A DNA stretch of 64,000 nt. It comes from Flavobacteriales bacterium. Lineage in GTDB: Bacteria > Bacteroidota > Bacteroidia > Flavobacteriales > BACL11. The position numbers and the translations under genes were made by a program. The stretch covers positions 79,711-143,710 of the forward strand of contig JAOHSR010000001.1 in the NCBI GenBank assembly GCA_028122735.1. The letters are read 5' to 3'. The notes under the pieces are model-generated. The model saw only the letters and a list, made by a program, of their open reading frames with translations, was not told where the DNA came from and did not search any database. The number at the start of each line of letters is the position of its first letter. The first letter of the stretch is position 1. Positions 29,064 to 38,268 of this stretch are shown here, in pieces.

Positions 29064-31460
29064 TTATATTTTTATACTTAATTGAAGTGCTATAGTTCGC
29101 TGAGGTTGCATATCAGCAGGCCTACTCATATATTCTCTATTAAAAACATTATTTACCATTAAACTTAGCTTTGAATTTTTATCCACATTATAACCTAATC
29201 TAATATCAAATATCACATCTCCATTTTTGAATTTTTCTCTTGCTTCATTGATTCCAGGGATTAATTCTTGGTTTAGCCATTCATCAGTAAAAACTTTATC
29301 AATATTTTTCATAAACGAATTATAACGAACACTTCCTCCCAAAATATAATTATCAAAATAAGTTATTTCAGCATCGATTTTAGCAATATGTTGGTATCGA
29401 TATTTTAGTATAGAAGGATCAGAGCTAGAATTGTTGTATGTTAGTTCGGGTCCTATGATTTCGCCATTAATTGAGATTTCTCCGATACTTTCTGTATAAA
29501 CTTCATCAGGATTTAATGCAATAGGATTCATATATGTGTAACCACCAATGATATATGCCTTAATATTTGGAGTTATTTTTCCTTGTCCATTAAAACTTAA
29601 TTCCAATCCACTAATTTGTGTTGCTCCAATATTTACTGATTTAAATCCAAGTCCATATAATGGCATTGTCTGTGGGTCTCCCCATTGTCCAAAAGTAAAC
29701 TCCATCATATCATTATATCTCATATTGAATGCAGCAATATCAATTGAGCCATTCCAATTTCTTATTTTAATATTTTGTTTAATTCCAATTTCTGCACTCC
29801 AACCTGTTTCAGGTTTTAATTCTGGATTTGAATAAACTTCAATACCAGATGCATTTGTTGAAACAAATAGCTCTGCCATTGATGGGAAACGATATCCTTG
29901 ACCCCAAGATGTCCTTAAGAAAGTTGTTTCGCCAATTTGATAATTAAGACCAGCTCTAAAGACAGGGCTTCCAATAGCGAAATGGTCTGTAGTATCTCCA
30001 TTAATTATATGTTTTGATTCAGAGTTTAAGCTAAAATATTCATATCTACCACCAACTGAAATATTCAAGTCCCCAATTTTTTTATCAATCTGACTATATA
30101 CAGCGTGATTTCTTCTATAATTCTTTCCTTTAAATATTTTTGCTCTTGCAAATATTATTTCATTAGTTATTCCAGAAGTAAAACTTAGATTGTGTTTCTT
30201 GATATTTTTTTGCCACCGATAATCACTGTAGTATGATTTAGAAGTATTATCATTTTCTAGCAGACTATCAAGAGATTCATTATCATTAATTACTTTTAAA
30301 AAGCGTGTCCTTAAAGAATGTCTATTATTTCCTTTTATATAAGTTACATAAGGATCAATATTGTATGAATCCCCACTAGTTGTTGAAACATCATTGTTTA
30401 GAGCCGTAAATGCTCTGTCAAAGCTATCCCATATGATCACTGAGGCAGTTGATTCAAATAGAAAGTTAGCATTAATACCATAGCTAAGGCCAGTAATTTT
30501 TTTGCTTTTAAAAAGGGAATTAATATTAAATCTTTTTCTTTGAGTTTCTTCATCTTTCCTATAACCTTCATCTTCAAAAATATTACCTCCAAATGAAATG
30601 TCAAGATTATCATATTTTATTGCTTGTAAGAATTCAATTCCTTTGAATGTGTTTCTTTCTCCCTCATACCAATTAAGGGAGGATCTTTTGGCAAAATCAA
30701 TTATACCATAATTAATATTAACCTTTGTATATCCAATATTAGGATTCTTATCAATTTCAGATTGTTTAGGATATGCTGTTCGAATATTTATTATTCCATT
30801 TAATGCAGAAGACCCATATAATGCAGAAGATGCTCCCTTTATAATTTCTACTTGATTTATATTTTCTGTTGCAACTAAGTTCCATTGAACTTGACCTGCA
30901 TCTCCTGAAATAAGAGGCATATCATCTACCATAACTAAAACTCTTGTCCCCGCCCCATAACTCCAGCCACTACCCCCTCTAATATTTGCCTGACCATCAG
31001 TAATATTTAATCCAGGGATTTGCTCCATAGCTGTTTCAATATTTGATGAATTTTTATTTTCTATTAAATTAGGCTTAATCACTTCCATTGAAACTGTAGT
31101 TTCTTCAAGTCTTTGATTAAATTTTCCTGCTGATACTACCACTGTATTTAATTGCTCGGAAGATGGGGATAACTTAATATTAAGATTTATAGATGAATCT
31201 TTTTTGGAAGAGATATTTTTGATTTGGTTTTCATAACCAATATATTTAAAAGTAATCTTGCTCTCTCCAACAGGAATTTTTATTTCATAAAAACCATCAA
31301 TATTTGTTGAGGTTCCCTGATTATTGCAAATTATATTTACACCTATTAGTGCCTCTGAAGTTACTTTATCAATTACATTTCCTCTTATAATAACTTCTTT
31401 GTTTTGAGAGTATGTGTCAAGAAAAAATAGTAAGAATAAAATTGAAAGAAGTCTTTTCAT
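29064..31460 (-). CDS. TonB-dependent receptor with carboxypeptidase-like N-terminal domain
   Basis: Probable start at 31460 (MKRLLSILFLLFFLDTYSQ signal peptide; ORF opens at 31499); plug NIRGGSGWSYGAGTRVLVMVDDMPL, barrel and C-terminal aromatic end. Confidence 0.94.
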   Translation of the reverse strand: MKRLLSILFLLFFLDTYSQNKEVIIRGNVIDKVTSEALIGVNIICNNQGTSTNIDGFYEIKIPVGESKITFKYIGYENQIKNISSKKDSSINLNIKLSPSSEQLNTVVVSAGKFNQRLEETTVSMEVIKPNLIENKNSSNIETAMEQIPGLNITDGQANIRGGSGWSYGAGTRVLVMVDDMPLISGDAGQVQWNLVATENINQVEIIKGASSALYGSSALNGIINIRTAYPKQSEIDKNPNIGYTKVNINYGIIDFAKRSSLNWYEGERNTFKGIEFLQAIKYDNLDISFGGNIFEDEGYRKDEETQRKRFNINSLFKSKKITGLSYGINANFLFESTASVIIWDSFDRAFTALNNDVSTTSGDSYNIDPYVTYIKGNNRHSLRTRFLKVINDNESLDSLLENDNTSKSYYSDYRWQKNIKKHNLSFTSGITNEIIFARAKIFKGKNYRRNHAVYSQIDKKIGDLNISVGGRYEYFSLNSESKHIINGDTTDHFAIGSPVFRAGLNYQIGETTFLRTSWGQGYRFPSMAELFVSTNASGIEVYSNPELKPETGWSAEIGIKQNIKIRNWNGSIDIAAFNMRYNDMMEFTFGQWGDPQTMPLYGLGFKSVNIGATQISGLELSFNGQGKITPNIKAYIIGGYTYMNPIALNPDEVYTESIGEISINGEIIGPELTYNNSSSDPSILKYRYQHIAKIDAEITYFDNYILGGSVRYNSFMKNIDKVFTDEWLNQELIPGINEAREKFKNGDVIFDIRLGYNVDKNSKLSLMVNNVFNREYMSRPADMQPQRTIALQLSIKI

Positions 31461-31516
31461 CAAATCTCTAGTAAAATTCATACAAATATAAAAAACCAAA
31501 ATGGATACTTTAAAAG

Positions 31517-31546
31517 TTTGATTTTTATAAAAAAAATATACATTTG
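31517..31546 (+). promoter_or_regulatory. Bacteroidota promoter for gdhA: TTTG-N18-TACATTTG
   Basis: TTTG 31517-31520 and TACATTTG 31539-31546. Confidence 0.75.
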
Positions 31547-31587
31547 CGAAGATTATAAACTAAAAAGCACTAAAACACAAAAACAAA

Positions 31588-32922
31588 ATGGAAGAAAATG
31601 TAAGACAATTTCTCTCATGGGTAAAAGAAAGTAATCCAGGAGAATCTGAATTTTTACAAGCAGTTGAAGAAGTAGCAGAAGCAGTATTGCCAATAATAGA
31701 TGACCATCCAAGATTTAAAAACATAAAAATCTTAGAAAGAATGGTAGAGCCTGAAAGAGTAATTACTTTTAGGGTACCATGGTTAGATGATAATGGAAAT
31801 GTTCAAGTTAATAGAGGTTACAGAATTGAAATGAATTCAGCTATTGGTCCATACAAGGGTGGTTTGAGATTTCACCCATCTGTAAATTTATCAATACTTA
31901 AGTTTTTAGCATTTGAGCAAGTGTTTAAAAATGCTTTAACATCCTTACCAATGGGTGGTGGTAAAGGTGGTTCTAATTTTGATCCAAAAGGGAAGTCTGA
32001 TAATGAAATAATGAAGTTTTGTCAATCTTTTATGACAGAACTTTGCAGACATATAGGCCCTAACACAGATGTTCCTGCAGGAGACATTGGAGTTGGAGGT
32101 AGAGAAATTGGTTACATGTTTGGACAGTATAAAAGAATTAGGAATGAATTTACTGGTGTTCTTACCGGTAAAGGTTTGGGATGGGGTGGATCTTTAATAC
32201 GTCCTGAAGCAACTGGATATGGTAATGTGTATTTTGCACAAAATATGTTAGTTGAAAATGGGGATTCATTTGATGATAAAACTGTTGTTATATCAGGCTC
32301 AGGAAATGTTGCTCAGTATTCTTGCGAAAAAGCGACAGAACTAGGTGCTAAAGTAGTTTCTATGTCTGATTCATCGGGTTACATTTATGATAAAGACGGA
32401 ATTAGTTCAGAAAAATTAGCTTTTATAATGAATCTCAAAAATGTTAAAAGAGGAAGAATTAAAGAATATGCTAATCATTATGGTTGTGAATTTCATGAAG
32501 GAAGACCTTGGAGTTTAAAATGTGATATTGCACTTCCTTGTGCTACTCAAAATGAATTAAATAAATCAGAAGCAGAAGATCTAGTTAGTAATGGATGTAT
32601 TTGCGTTGCAGAGGGAGCAAATATGCCATCAACTCCAGAAGCTGTTGAAGTTTTTTTAGCTGCTAAAATCTTATTTGCCCCAGGAAAAGCATCTAATGCT
32701 GGAGGTGTAGCTACATCAGGCCTTGAAATGTCTCAAAATTCCTTGAGAATGAGTTGGACTCGTGAAGAGGTTGATTCAAAGCTAAAAACTATAATGAACG
32801 ATATTCATTCTCAATGTGTAAAGCATGGGAAAGAAGGTGACTTTGTTAATTATGTCAAGGGTGCTAATATTGCTGGTTTTCTTAAGGTTGCTGATGCAAT
32901 GTTCGACCAAGGAATTGTGTAG
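31588..32922 (+). CDS. gdhA: NADP-specific glutamate dehydrogenase
   Basis: GPYKGGLRFHPSVNLSILKFLAFEQVFKNALT, LPMGGGKGGSNFDPKGKSD, GSGNVAQY. Confidence 0.97.
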   Translation: MEENVRQFLSWVKESNPGESEFLQAVEEVAEAVLPIIDDHPRFKNIKILERMVEPERVITFRVPWLDDNGNVQVNRGYRIEMNSAIGPYKGGLRFHPSVNLSILKFLAFEQVFKNALTSLPMGGGKGGSNFDPKGKSDNEIMKFCQSFMTELCRHIGPNTDVPAGDIGVGGREIGYMFGQYKRIRNEFTGVLTGKGLGWGGSLIRPEATGYGNVYFAQNMLVENGDSFDDKTVVISGSGNVAQYSCEKATELGAKVVSMSDSSGYIYDKDGISSEKLAFIMNLKNVKRGRIKEYANHYGCEFHEGRPWSLKCDIALPCATQNELNKSEAEDLVSNGCICVAEGANMPSTPEAVEVFLAAKILFAPGKASNAGGVATSGLEMSQNSLRMSWTREEVDSKLKTIMNDIHSQCVKHGKEGDFVNYVKGANIAGFLKVADAMFDQGIV

Positions 32923-33041
32923 TGCTTCTTCTAAAGAAACATCGTATATTTATTTCAAATACAGGTTTTTTTGAGTTTTATAAAAATGGCAACTTAAAGG
33001 TATGGACAGCCGGTCCGTATTCAATTTGGGAGAAGCAATAA
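32922..33041 (+). CDS. Candidate 39-aa small ORF (GTG start overlapping gdhA stop)
   Basis: VLLLKKHRIFISNTGFFEFYKNGNLKVWTAGPYSIWEKQ; not in ORF track. Confidence 0.35.
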   Translation: MLLLKKHRIFISNTGFFEFYKNGNLKVWTAGPYSIWEKQ

Positions 33042-33085
33042 TTTTATTACTTTTTATTTACTTTTGCTAGAACAAAAAATCTACT

Positions 33086-34282
33086 ATGATTGGAAAGCTA
33101 AAAAAACAACTGCAAGAGGAGCTCAATAGTATTTCAGAAGCTGGATTGTATAAAAAAGAACGTATAATTACTAAACCTCAAGCTACTGAAATTGAGGTTA
33201 GTACGGGTGAAAAAGTGCTGAATTTCTGTGCTAATAATTATTTGGGACTTTCATCTCATCCAGAAGTGGTTCAAGCTGCAAAAGATGCTTTAGATACTCA
33301 TGGTTTTGGTATGTCTTCAGTTCGCTTTATATGTGGTACTCAAGATATTCATAAAAAATTAGAAGAAAAGCTTTCCTCTTTTTTGTCAACCGAAGACACT
33401 ATTTTATATGCTGCTGCATTTGATGCAAATGGAGGATTGTTTGAGCCAATTTTTGGGAAAGAAGATGCGATTATTTCAGATTCATTAAATCATGCCTCAA
33501 TTATTGATGGGGTGAGATTATGCAAAGCTGTTAGATACAGATACCAAAATAATGATATGCAGGATTTAGAAACTAAATTAATTGAATCTCAAGCTCAAAG
33601 AAATAGAGTGATTGTAACAGATGGTGTTTTTTCTATGGATGGATATATTGCTCAACTTGATAAAATTTGTGACTTAGCCGAGAAATATGATGCACTTGTG
33701 ATGGTTGATGACTGTCATTCAACAGGATTTGTAGGTAAAACAGGTAGAGGAACTCATGAACATTGTGGAGTTTTGGGGAGAGTAGATATTATTACTGGAA
33801 CACTTGGAAAAGCTTTAGGTGGTGCAATGGGAGGTTTTACTTCTGGAAGAAAAGAAATAATTGAGATGTTACGTCAAAAATCAAGACCTTATCTTTTCTC
33901 AAATTCTCTTGCACCTTCAATTGTGGGTTCTGGGATTAAAGTTTTAGAAATTTTAGAGAAATCTACTGATCTTAGAGATAAACTAGAGAAAAATACGAAA
34001 TATTTTAGAGAATCAATGTCGTCAGCTGGATTTGATATAAAAGAAGGGATTCACGCCATTGTACCTGTAATGCTTTATGATGCTAAATTAGCTAGCTTAA
34101 TGGCTGATAAATTATTGCAAGAAGGGATTTATGTTATTGGATTCTCATTTCCAGTAGTTCCCAAGGGAAAAGCTCGTATTAGAGTCCAAATTTCTGCTGC
34201 TCATAGCATTGAAAATCTTGACCATGCAATTAATTCATTTGTAAAAGTAGCAAAAGAGTTGGGAGTTCTAGATAATAATTAA
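33086..34282 (+). CDS. kbl: Glycine C-acetyltransferase (2-amino-3-ketobutyrate CoA ligase)
   Basis: [61 protein letters not shown]. Confidence 0.96.
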   Translation: MIGKLKKQLQEELNSISEAGLYKKERIITKPQATEIEVSTGEKVLNFCANNYLGLSSHPEVVQAAKDALDTHGFGMSSVRFICGTQDIHKKLEEKLSSFLSTEDTILYAAAFDANGGLFEPIFGKEDAIISDSLNHASIIDGVRLCKAVRYRYQNNDMQDLETKLIESQAQRNRVIVTDGVFSMDGYIAQLDKICDLAEKYDALVMVDDCHSTGFVGKTGRGTHEHCGVLGRVDIITGTLGKALGGAMGGFTSGRKEIIEMLRQKSRPYLFSNSLAPSIVGSGIKVLEILEKSTDLRDKLEKNTKYFRESMSSAGFDIKEGIHAIVPVMLYDAKLASLMADKLLQEGIYVIGFSFPVVPKGKARIRVQISAAHSIENLDHAINSFVKVAKELGVLDNN

Positions 34283-34292
34283 TTAATAAAAT

Positions 34293-34322
34293 TTTGAAAT
34301 AGATAAAAAAAGTGTAGTTTTG
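34293..34322 (+). promoter_or_regulatory. Bacteroidota promoter for rplM operon: TTTG-N18-TAGTTTTG
   Basis: TTTG 34293-34296, TAGTTTTG 34315-34322. Confidence 0.8.
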
Positions 34323-34354
34323 CACCCCTTTAAATTAAGTAAAAAATAAAAATT

Positions 34355-34810
34355 GTGGATACATTAAGCTATAAAACATTGTCATCAAACAAAATTTCTG
34401 CTGATAAGAAATGGTTTGTCGTTGATGCTGAAGGTCAAAACCTTGGAAGATTTTCATCTAAAATTGCAAAAGTTCTAAGAGGAAAATATAAAACAAATTT
34501 CACTCCACATGCAGATTGTGGAGACAATGTTGTTATTATAAATGCTTCAAAGATTGTTATGACTGGAAACAAATTAGAGAAGAGAGAAATTTTTAGTCAC
34601 ACTGGATACCCTGGAGGTCAAAAAAGAATTACCCCAAAAGAAATGTTAGTTAAGGACGGTACATCAGTAGTTAGACACGCTATTAAAGGGATGTTACCTA
34701 AAAATAAATTAGGAGCTGCAATTTTAAAGAACTGTTATATTTTCTCTTTAGAAAATCATGACAAAGAGGCGCAGAAGCCTACAAGTCTTAACTTAAACGA
34801 TCTTATTTAA
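34355..34810 (+). CDS. rplM: 50S ribosomal protein L13 (GTG start)
   Basis: KWFVVDAEGQNLGRFSSKIAKVLRGK, NASKIVMTGNKLE. Confidence 0.97.
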   Translation: MDTLSYKTLSSNKISADKKWFVVDAEGQNLGRFSSKIAKVLRGKYKTNFTPHADCGDNVVIINASKIVMTGNKLEKREIFSHTGYPGGQKRITPKEMLVKDGTSVVRHAIKGMLPKNKLGAAILKNCYIFSLENHDKEAQKPTSLNLNDLI

Positions 34811-34812
34811 TT

Positions 34813-35199
34813 ATGGATACAATTCACACTATAGGAAGAAGAAAAGCATCTGTTGCTAGAATATATTTAAACAAAGGCAAAGGAGCAATAACTATTAACA
34901 AGAAAGATTATAAAGATTTTTTTCCAGTTGAGGGTTTACAAAAGAAAGTTTTACAACCTTTTTCTGTTTTAGATTTAGAAGGAAAATTTGATGTAAAGGT
35001 TAATGTAAATGGTGGTGGAAATACTGGTCAAGCTGATGCAATTAAACTAGCAATTGCTAGAGCATTATGTGAATTGGATTTAGAAAATAGACCAGCTTTA
35101 AAAGCTGAAGGGCTTCTAACTAGAGATCCTAGAGTAGTTGAAAGAAAAAAACCTGGTCAGAAAAAAGCAAGGAAGAAATTCCAGTGGGTTAAAAGATAA
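34813..35199 (+). CDS. rpsI: 30S ribosomal protein S9
   Basis: IGRRKASVARIYL, GGGNTGQADAIKLAIARAL, KKPGQKKARKKFQWVKR. Confidence 0.98.
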   Translation: MDTIHTIGRRKASVARIYLNKGKGAITINKKDYKDFFPVEGLQKKVLQPFSVLDLEGKFDVKVNVNGGGNTGQADAIKLAIARALCELDLENRPALKAEGLLTRDPRVVERKKPGQKKARKKFQWVKR

Positions 35200-35214
35200 A
35201 AATATTATTAATTG

Positions 35215-35262
35215 TTTAGTATCTAAACTAATTAGACAAGCCAATGCTTTTACTAGTTAGTT
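35215..35262 (+). ncRNA. Candidate rpsB leader structure
   Basis: Hairpin AACTAATTAG (35226-35235) / CTAGTTAGTT (35253-35262), 10 bp with one G-U; overlapping small hairpin TTTAG-tat-CTAAA (35215-35227). Confidence 0.35.
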
Positions 35263-35288
35263 GAATAAACTTAAAAAAGAAAGTAAAC

Positions 35289-36047
35289 ATGTCAAGAACA
35301 AATTTCAAAGAATTATTACAAGCGGGTGTACATTTTGGTCACTTAAAGAAAAAGTATAATCCTGCTATGGCTCCATATGTATTTATGGAACAAAATGGTA
35401 TTCATATTATTGACTTAAATAAAACTGTAGCAATGCTGGAAGATGCTGCTGCAGCAATGAAACAAATTGCAAAGTCTGGTAAAAAAATACTTTTTGTTGC
35501 TACAAAAAAACAGGCAAAATCAATAGTTGCTGAAGCAGCTCAAAAACTTGATATGCCATACATTACAGAGAGATGGCCTGGTGGTTTATTAACCAATTTT
35601 GCTACAATTAGAAAATCAATCAAAAAGATGGATGGGATTGATAAAATGAAGGTTGACGGAACTTTTGATTCACTTTCTAAAAGAGAGAGGCTCCAGATTA
35701 GTAGAACAAGAGAAAAATTAGAAATTAATCTTGGTAGTATAGTAAAGATGAATCGTATGCCTGAAGCTATTTTTATTATTGATATTAACAAAGAGCATAT
35801 TGCATTAAAGGAATCAACAAAGCTCGGTATTCGTTCATTTGCTTTAACTGATACTAATACAAATCCAGCTCATGTACACTACCCTATTCCTGGAAATGAT
35901 GATGCTTCAAAATCTATTGCATATATAGTTGATGTGGTTTCTAAAGCTGTTTCTGAAGGATTAGAAGAAAGAGCTGAAGATCAGAATATGAAAGCAATGG
36001 AAAAACAAAAAAAGGCAAAGAAAATTTCTGAAGAAGCAAAAAAATAA
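35289..36047 (+). CDS. rpsB: 30S ribosomal protein S2
   Basis: LLQAGVHFGHLKKKYNPAMAPYVF, ITERWPGGLLTNF. Confidence 0.98.
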   Translation: MSRTNFKELLQAGVHFGHLKKKYNPAMAPYVFMEQNGIHIIDLNKTVAMLEDAAAAMKQIAKSGKKILFVATKKQAKSIVAEAAQKLDMPYITERWPGGLLTNFATIRKSIKKMDGIDKMKVDGTFDSLSKRERLQISRTREKLEINLGSIVKMNRMPEAIFIIDINKEHIALKESTKLGIRSFALTDTNTNPAHVHYPIPGNDDASKSIAYIVDVVSKAVSEGLEERAEDQNMKAMEKQKKAKKISEEAKK

Positions 36048-36066
36048 TTAAAAAATATTAGAAAAA

Positions 36067-36894
36067 ATGGGAAATATTTCAGCATCTGATGTAGGAAAGT
36101 TAAGAAAGCAAACAGGATCAGGAATGATGGATTGTAAAAAAGCACTAGTTGAAGCTAACGGTGATTTTGATTTAGCGGTAGATATACTTAGAAAAAAAGG
36201 TCAGAAAGTAGCTGCTAAGAGAGCTGACAGACAAGCGATGGAGGGTGTTGTTGTTGCAAAAAACAATGATGATAACAGTAAGGCAATTTTAATTTCATTA
36301 AACTGTGAAACAGATTTTGTTGCTAAAAATGAAGATTTTATAGCTATAGCTCAAGATATTTTAGATACAGCTGTTTCTGCTGATTTATCTTCTGCAGAGT
36401 CAATTCATGACTTAAAGTTATCTGATGGAATGACAGTTGCTGAAAAGGTTTTAGAGCAAACTGGTGTTATAGGAGAGAAAATTGAAATTAGCGCTCAGCT
36501 AATTGAAGATGTTCAGGTAAGTTCTTACATTCATGCAGGAAATAGATTAGCCACATTAGTTGGTTTTAATGCTGTAACTGATCTTCAAGTAGCTAGAGAT
36601 GTTGCTATGCAGGTTGCTGCTATGAATCCTTTAGCTGTTGATAAAGATGGTATAGATCAAGAAACTATTGATAGAGAATTAGAAATTGCTAAAGATTTAG
36701 CAAGGCAAGAAGGTAAGCCTGAAGAAATGTTGGAGAAAATTGCTTTTGGAAGATTAAATAAATTTTACAAGGAGAATACTTTGTTAAATCAAGCTTTTAT
36801 TAAAGATGGTAAAAAAACTGTTGCTCAATATTTAAAAGACCAACATGATTCGCTTTCTGTAACTTGCTTCAAAAGAGTAGGTTTATCTAGTTAA
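36067..36894 (+). CDS. tsf: Elongation factor Ts
   Basis: VGKLRKQTGSGMMDCKKALVEANGDFDLAVDILRKKG. Confidence 0.98.
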   Translation: MGNISASDVGKLRKQTGSGMMDCKKALVEANGDFDLAVDILRKKGQKVAAKRADRQAMEGVVVAKNNDDNSKAILISLNCETDFVAKNEDFIAIAQDILDTAVSADLSSAESIHDLKLSDGMTVAEKVLEQTGVIGEKIEISAQLIEDVQVSSYIHAGNRLATLVGFNAVTDLQVARDVAMQVAAMNPLAVDKDGIDQETIDRELEIAKDLARQEGKPEEMLEKIAFGRLNKFYKENTLLNQAFIKDGKKTVAQYLKDQHDSLSVTCFKRVGLSS

Positions 36895-36900
36895 TTAAAA

Positions 36901-36930
36901 AAAGAGATTTTTAAAAATCTCTTTTTTTTT
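36901..36930 (+). terminator. Rho-independent terminator after tsf
   Basis: Perfect AAAGAGATTTTT/AAAAATCTCTTT inverted repeat followed by T-run. Confidence 0.85.
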
Positions 36931-36945
36931 ATAAAAAAATTGAAG

Positions 36946-37653
36946 ATGAAATATAAAAGAGTACTACTTAAGCTAAGCGGTGAAGCTTTGATTGGTAATC
37001 AACAATATGGCATTGATTCTTCTGTATTAAGCAATTATGCTTTAGAGATTAAATCAATAGTAGAAACAGGTTGTCAATTAGCTATCGTAATTGGAGGAGG
37101 TAATATTTATAGAGGGATTCAATCAGAAGAATCTGGATTTGATAGGGTTCAAGGTGATCACATGGGCATGTTAGCAACAATTATTAATGGGATGGCCTTA
37201 CAATCTGCGCTTGAATCTTTAAAGATTGAAACTAGACTGCAGACAGCAATTAAAATGGAGCAAATTGCAGAACCATACATAAGAAGGAGAGCAATTAGAC
37301 ATTTAGAAAAAAATAGAGTTGTAATATTTGGAGCCGGTACAGGTAATCCATATTTCACTACAGATACGGCTGCAGCCTTAAGAGCGATTGAAATTGAGGC
37401 TGATATTATTTTAAAGGGTACAAGAGTAGATGGTGTTTATTCAGCAGATCCAGAGAAAGATTCTAAGGCCCAAAAGTTTGATCAGATTTCATTTGACAAA
37501 GCATATGATTTGGGCTTAAAAGTCATGGATTTAACAGCATTTACACTATGCAAAGAAAATAAATTACCGATAAATGTGTTTAATATGAATGTGGCAGGTA
37601 ACCTAAAAAAGGTATGCGATGGAATTACTGTTGGAACTTTAGTAACTTTATAA
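36946..37653 (+). CDS. pyrH: UMP kinase
   Basis: [44 protein letters not shown] track opens 6 nt upstream at TTG 36940. Confidence 0.97.
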   Translation: MKYKRVLLKLSGEALIGNQQYGIDSSVLSNYALEIKSIVETGCQLAIVIGGGNIYRGIQSEESGFDRVQGDHMGMLATIINGMALQSALESLKIETRLQTAIKMEQIAEPYIRRRAIRHLEKNRVVIFGAGTGNPYFTTDTAAALRAIEIEADIILKGTRVDGVYSADPEKDSKAQKFDQISFDKAYDLGLKVMDLTAFTLCKENKLPINVFNMNVAGNLKKVCDGITVGTLVTL

Positions 37654-37662
37654 ATAATTATT

Positions 37663-38226
37663 ATGAACGAAGAAATAAATTTTTGTTTAGATCTTGCTAG
37701 AGAACAAATGCAAGAAAGTTTAAATCATCTTGAGATAAGTTTGTCTAAAATTCGAGCAGGAAAAGCATCACCGCAGATGTTAAGAGCAGTTGTAGTTGAT
37801 TATTATGGTTCTGTTACCCCATTAACACAAATGGCTAATGTTACAACTCCAGATTCTCAGACAATTACAATTCAACCATTTGACAAGTCGATGATTTCTG
37901 ATATTGAAAAAGCAATTGTTAATGCACAGCTTGGATTTAACCCGTCAAATAATGGAGAAAAAGTTATTATTAATGTTCCTGCTCTAACAGAAGAAAGACG
38001 AAGAGATTTAGTTAAACAAGTGAAGATTGAGATTGAAAAGTCTAAGATAAGCTGTAGGAATATTAGACAAAAATCTAATGATGAGCTGAAAAATATTGGA
38101 AAAGAAGGTGTTTCAGAAGATATTATTAGAGATGCTGAAGAAAGTGTTCAATTAATTACTAATGAATACACAATTAAAATTGATGATATTTTCTCTTCAA
38201 AGGAATCTGACATTATGCAAGTTTAG
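37663..38226 (+). CDS. frr: Ribosome recycling factor
   Basis: LSKIRAGKASPQML, VTTPDSQTITIQPFDKSMI, LTEERRRDLVKQVK. Confidence 0.97.
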   Translation: MNEEINFCLDLAREQMQESLNHLEISLSKIRAGKASPQMLRAVVVDYYGSVTPLTQMANVTTPDSQTITIQPFDKSMISDIEKAIVNAQLGFNPSNNGEKVIINVPALTEERRRDLVKQVKIEIEKSKISCRNIRQKSNDELKNIGKEGVSEDIIRDAEESVQLITNEYTIKIDDIFSSKESDIMQV

Positions 38227-38268
38227 TTGTAGTTTTTATTCATTTTTTTAAATATTTACTAGAAAATC

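Noticed and set aside
29548-29835. 95-aa plus-strand ORF
   Set aside because: Antisense to the TonB-dependent receptor; shadow ORF of low-complexity composition
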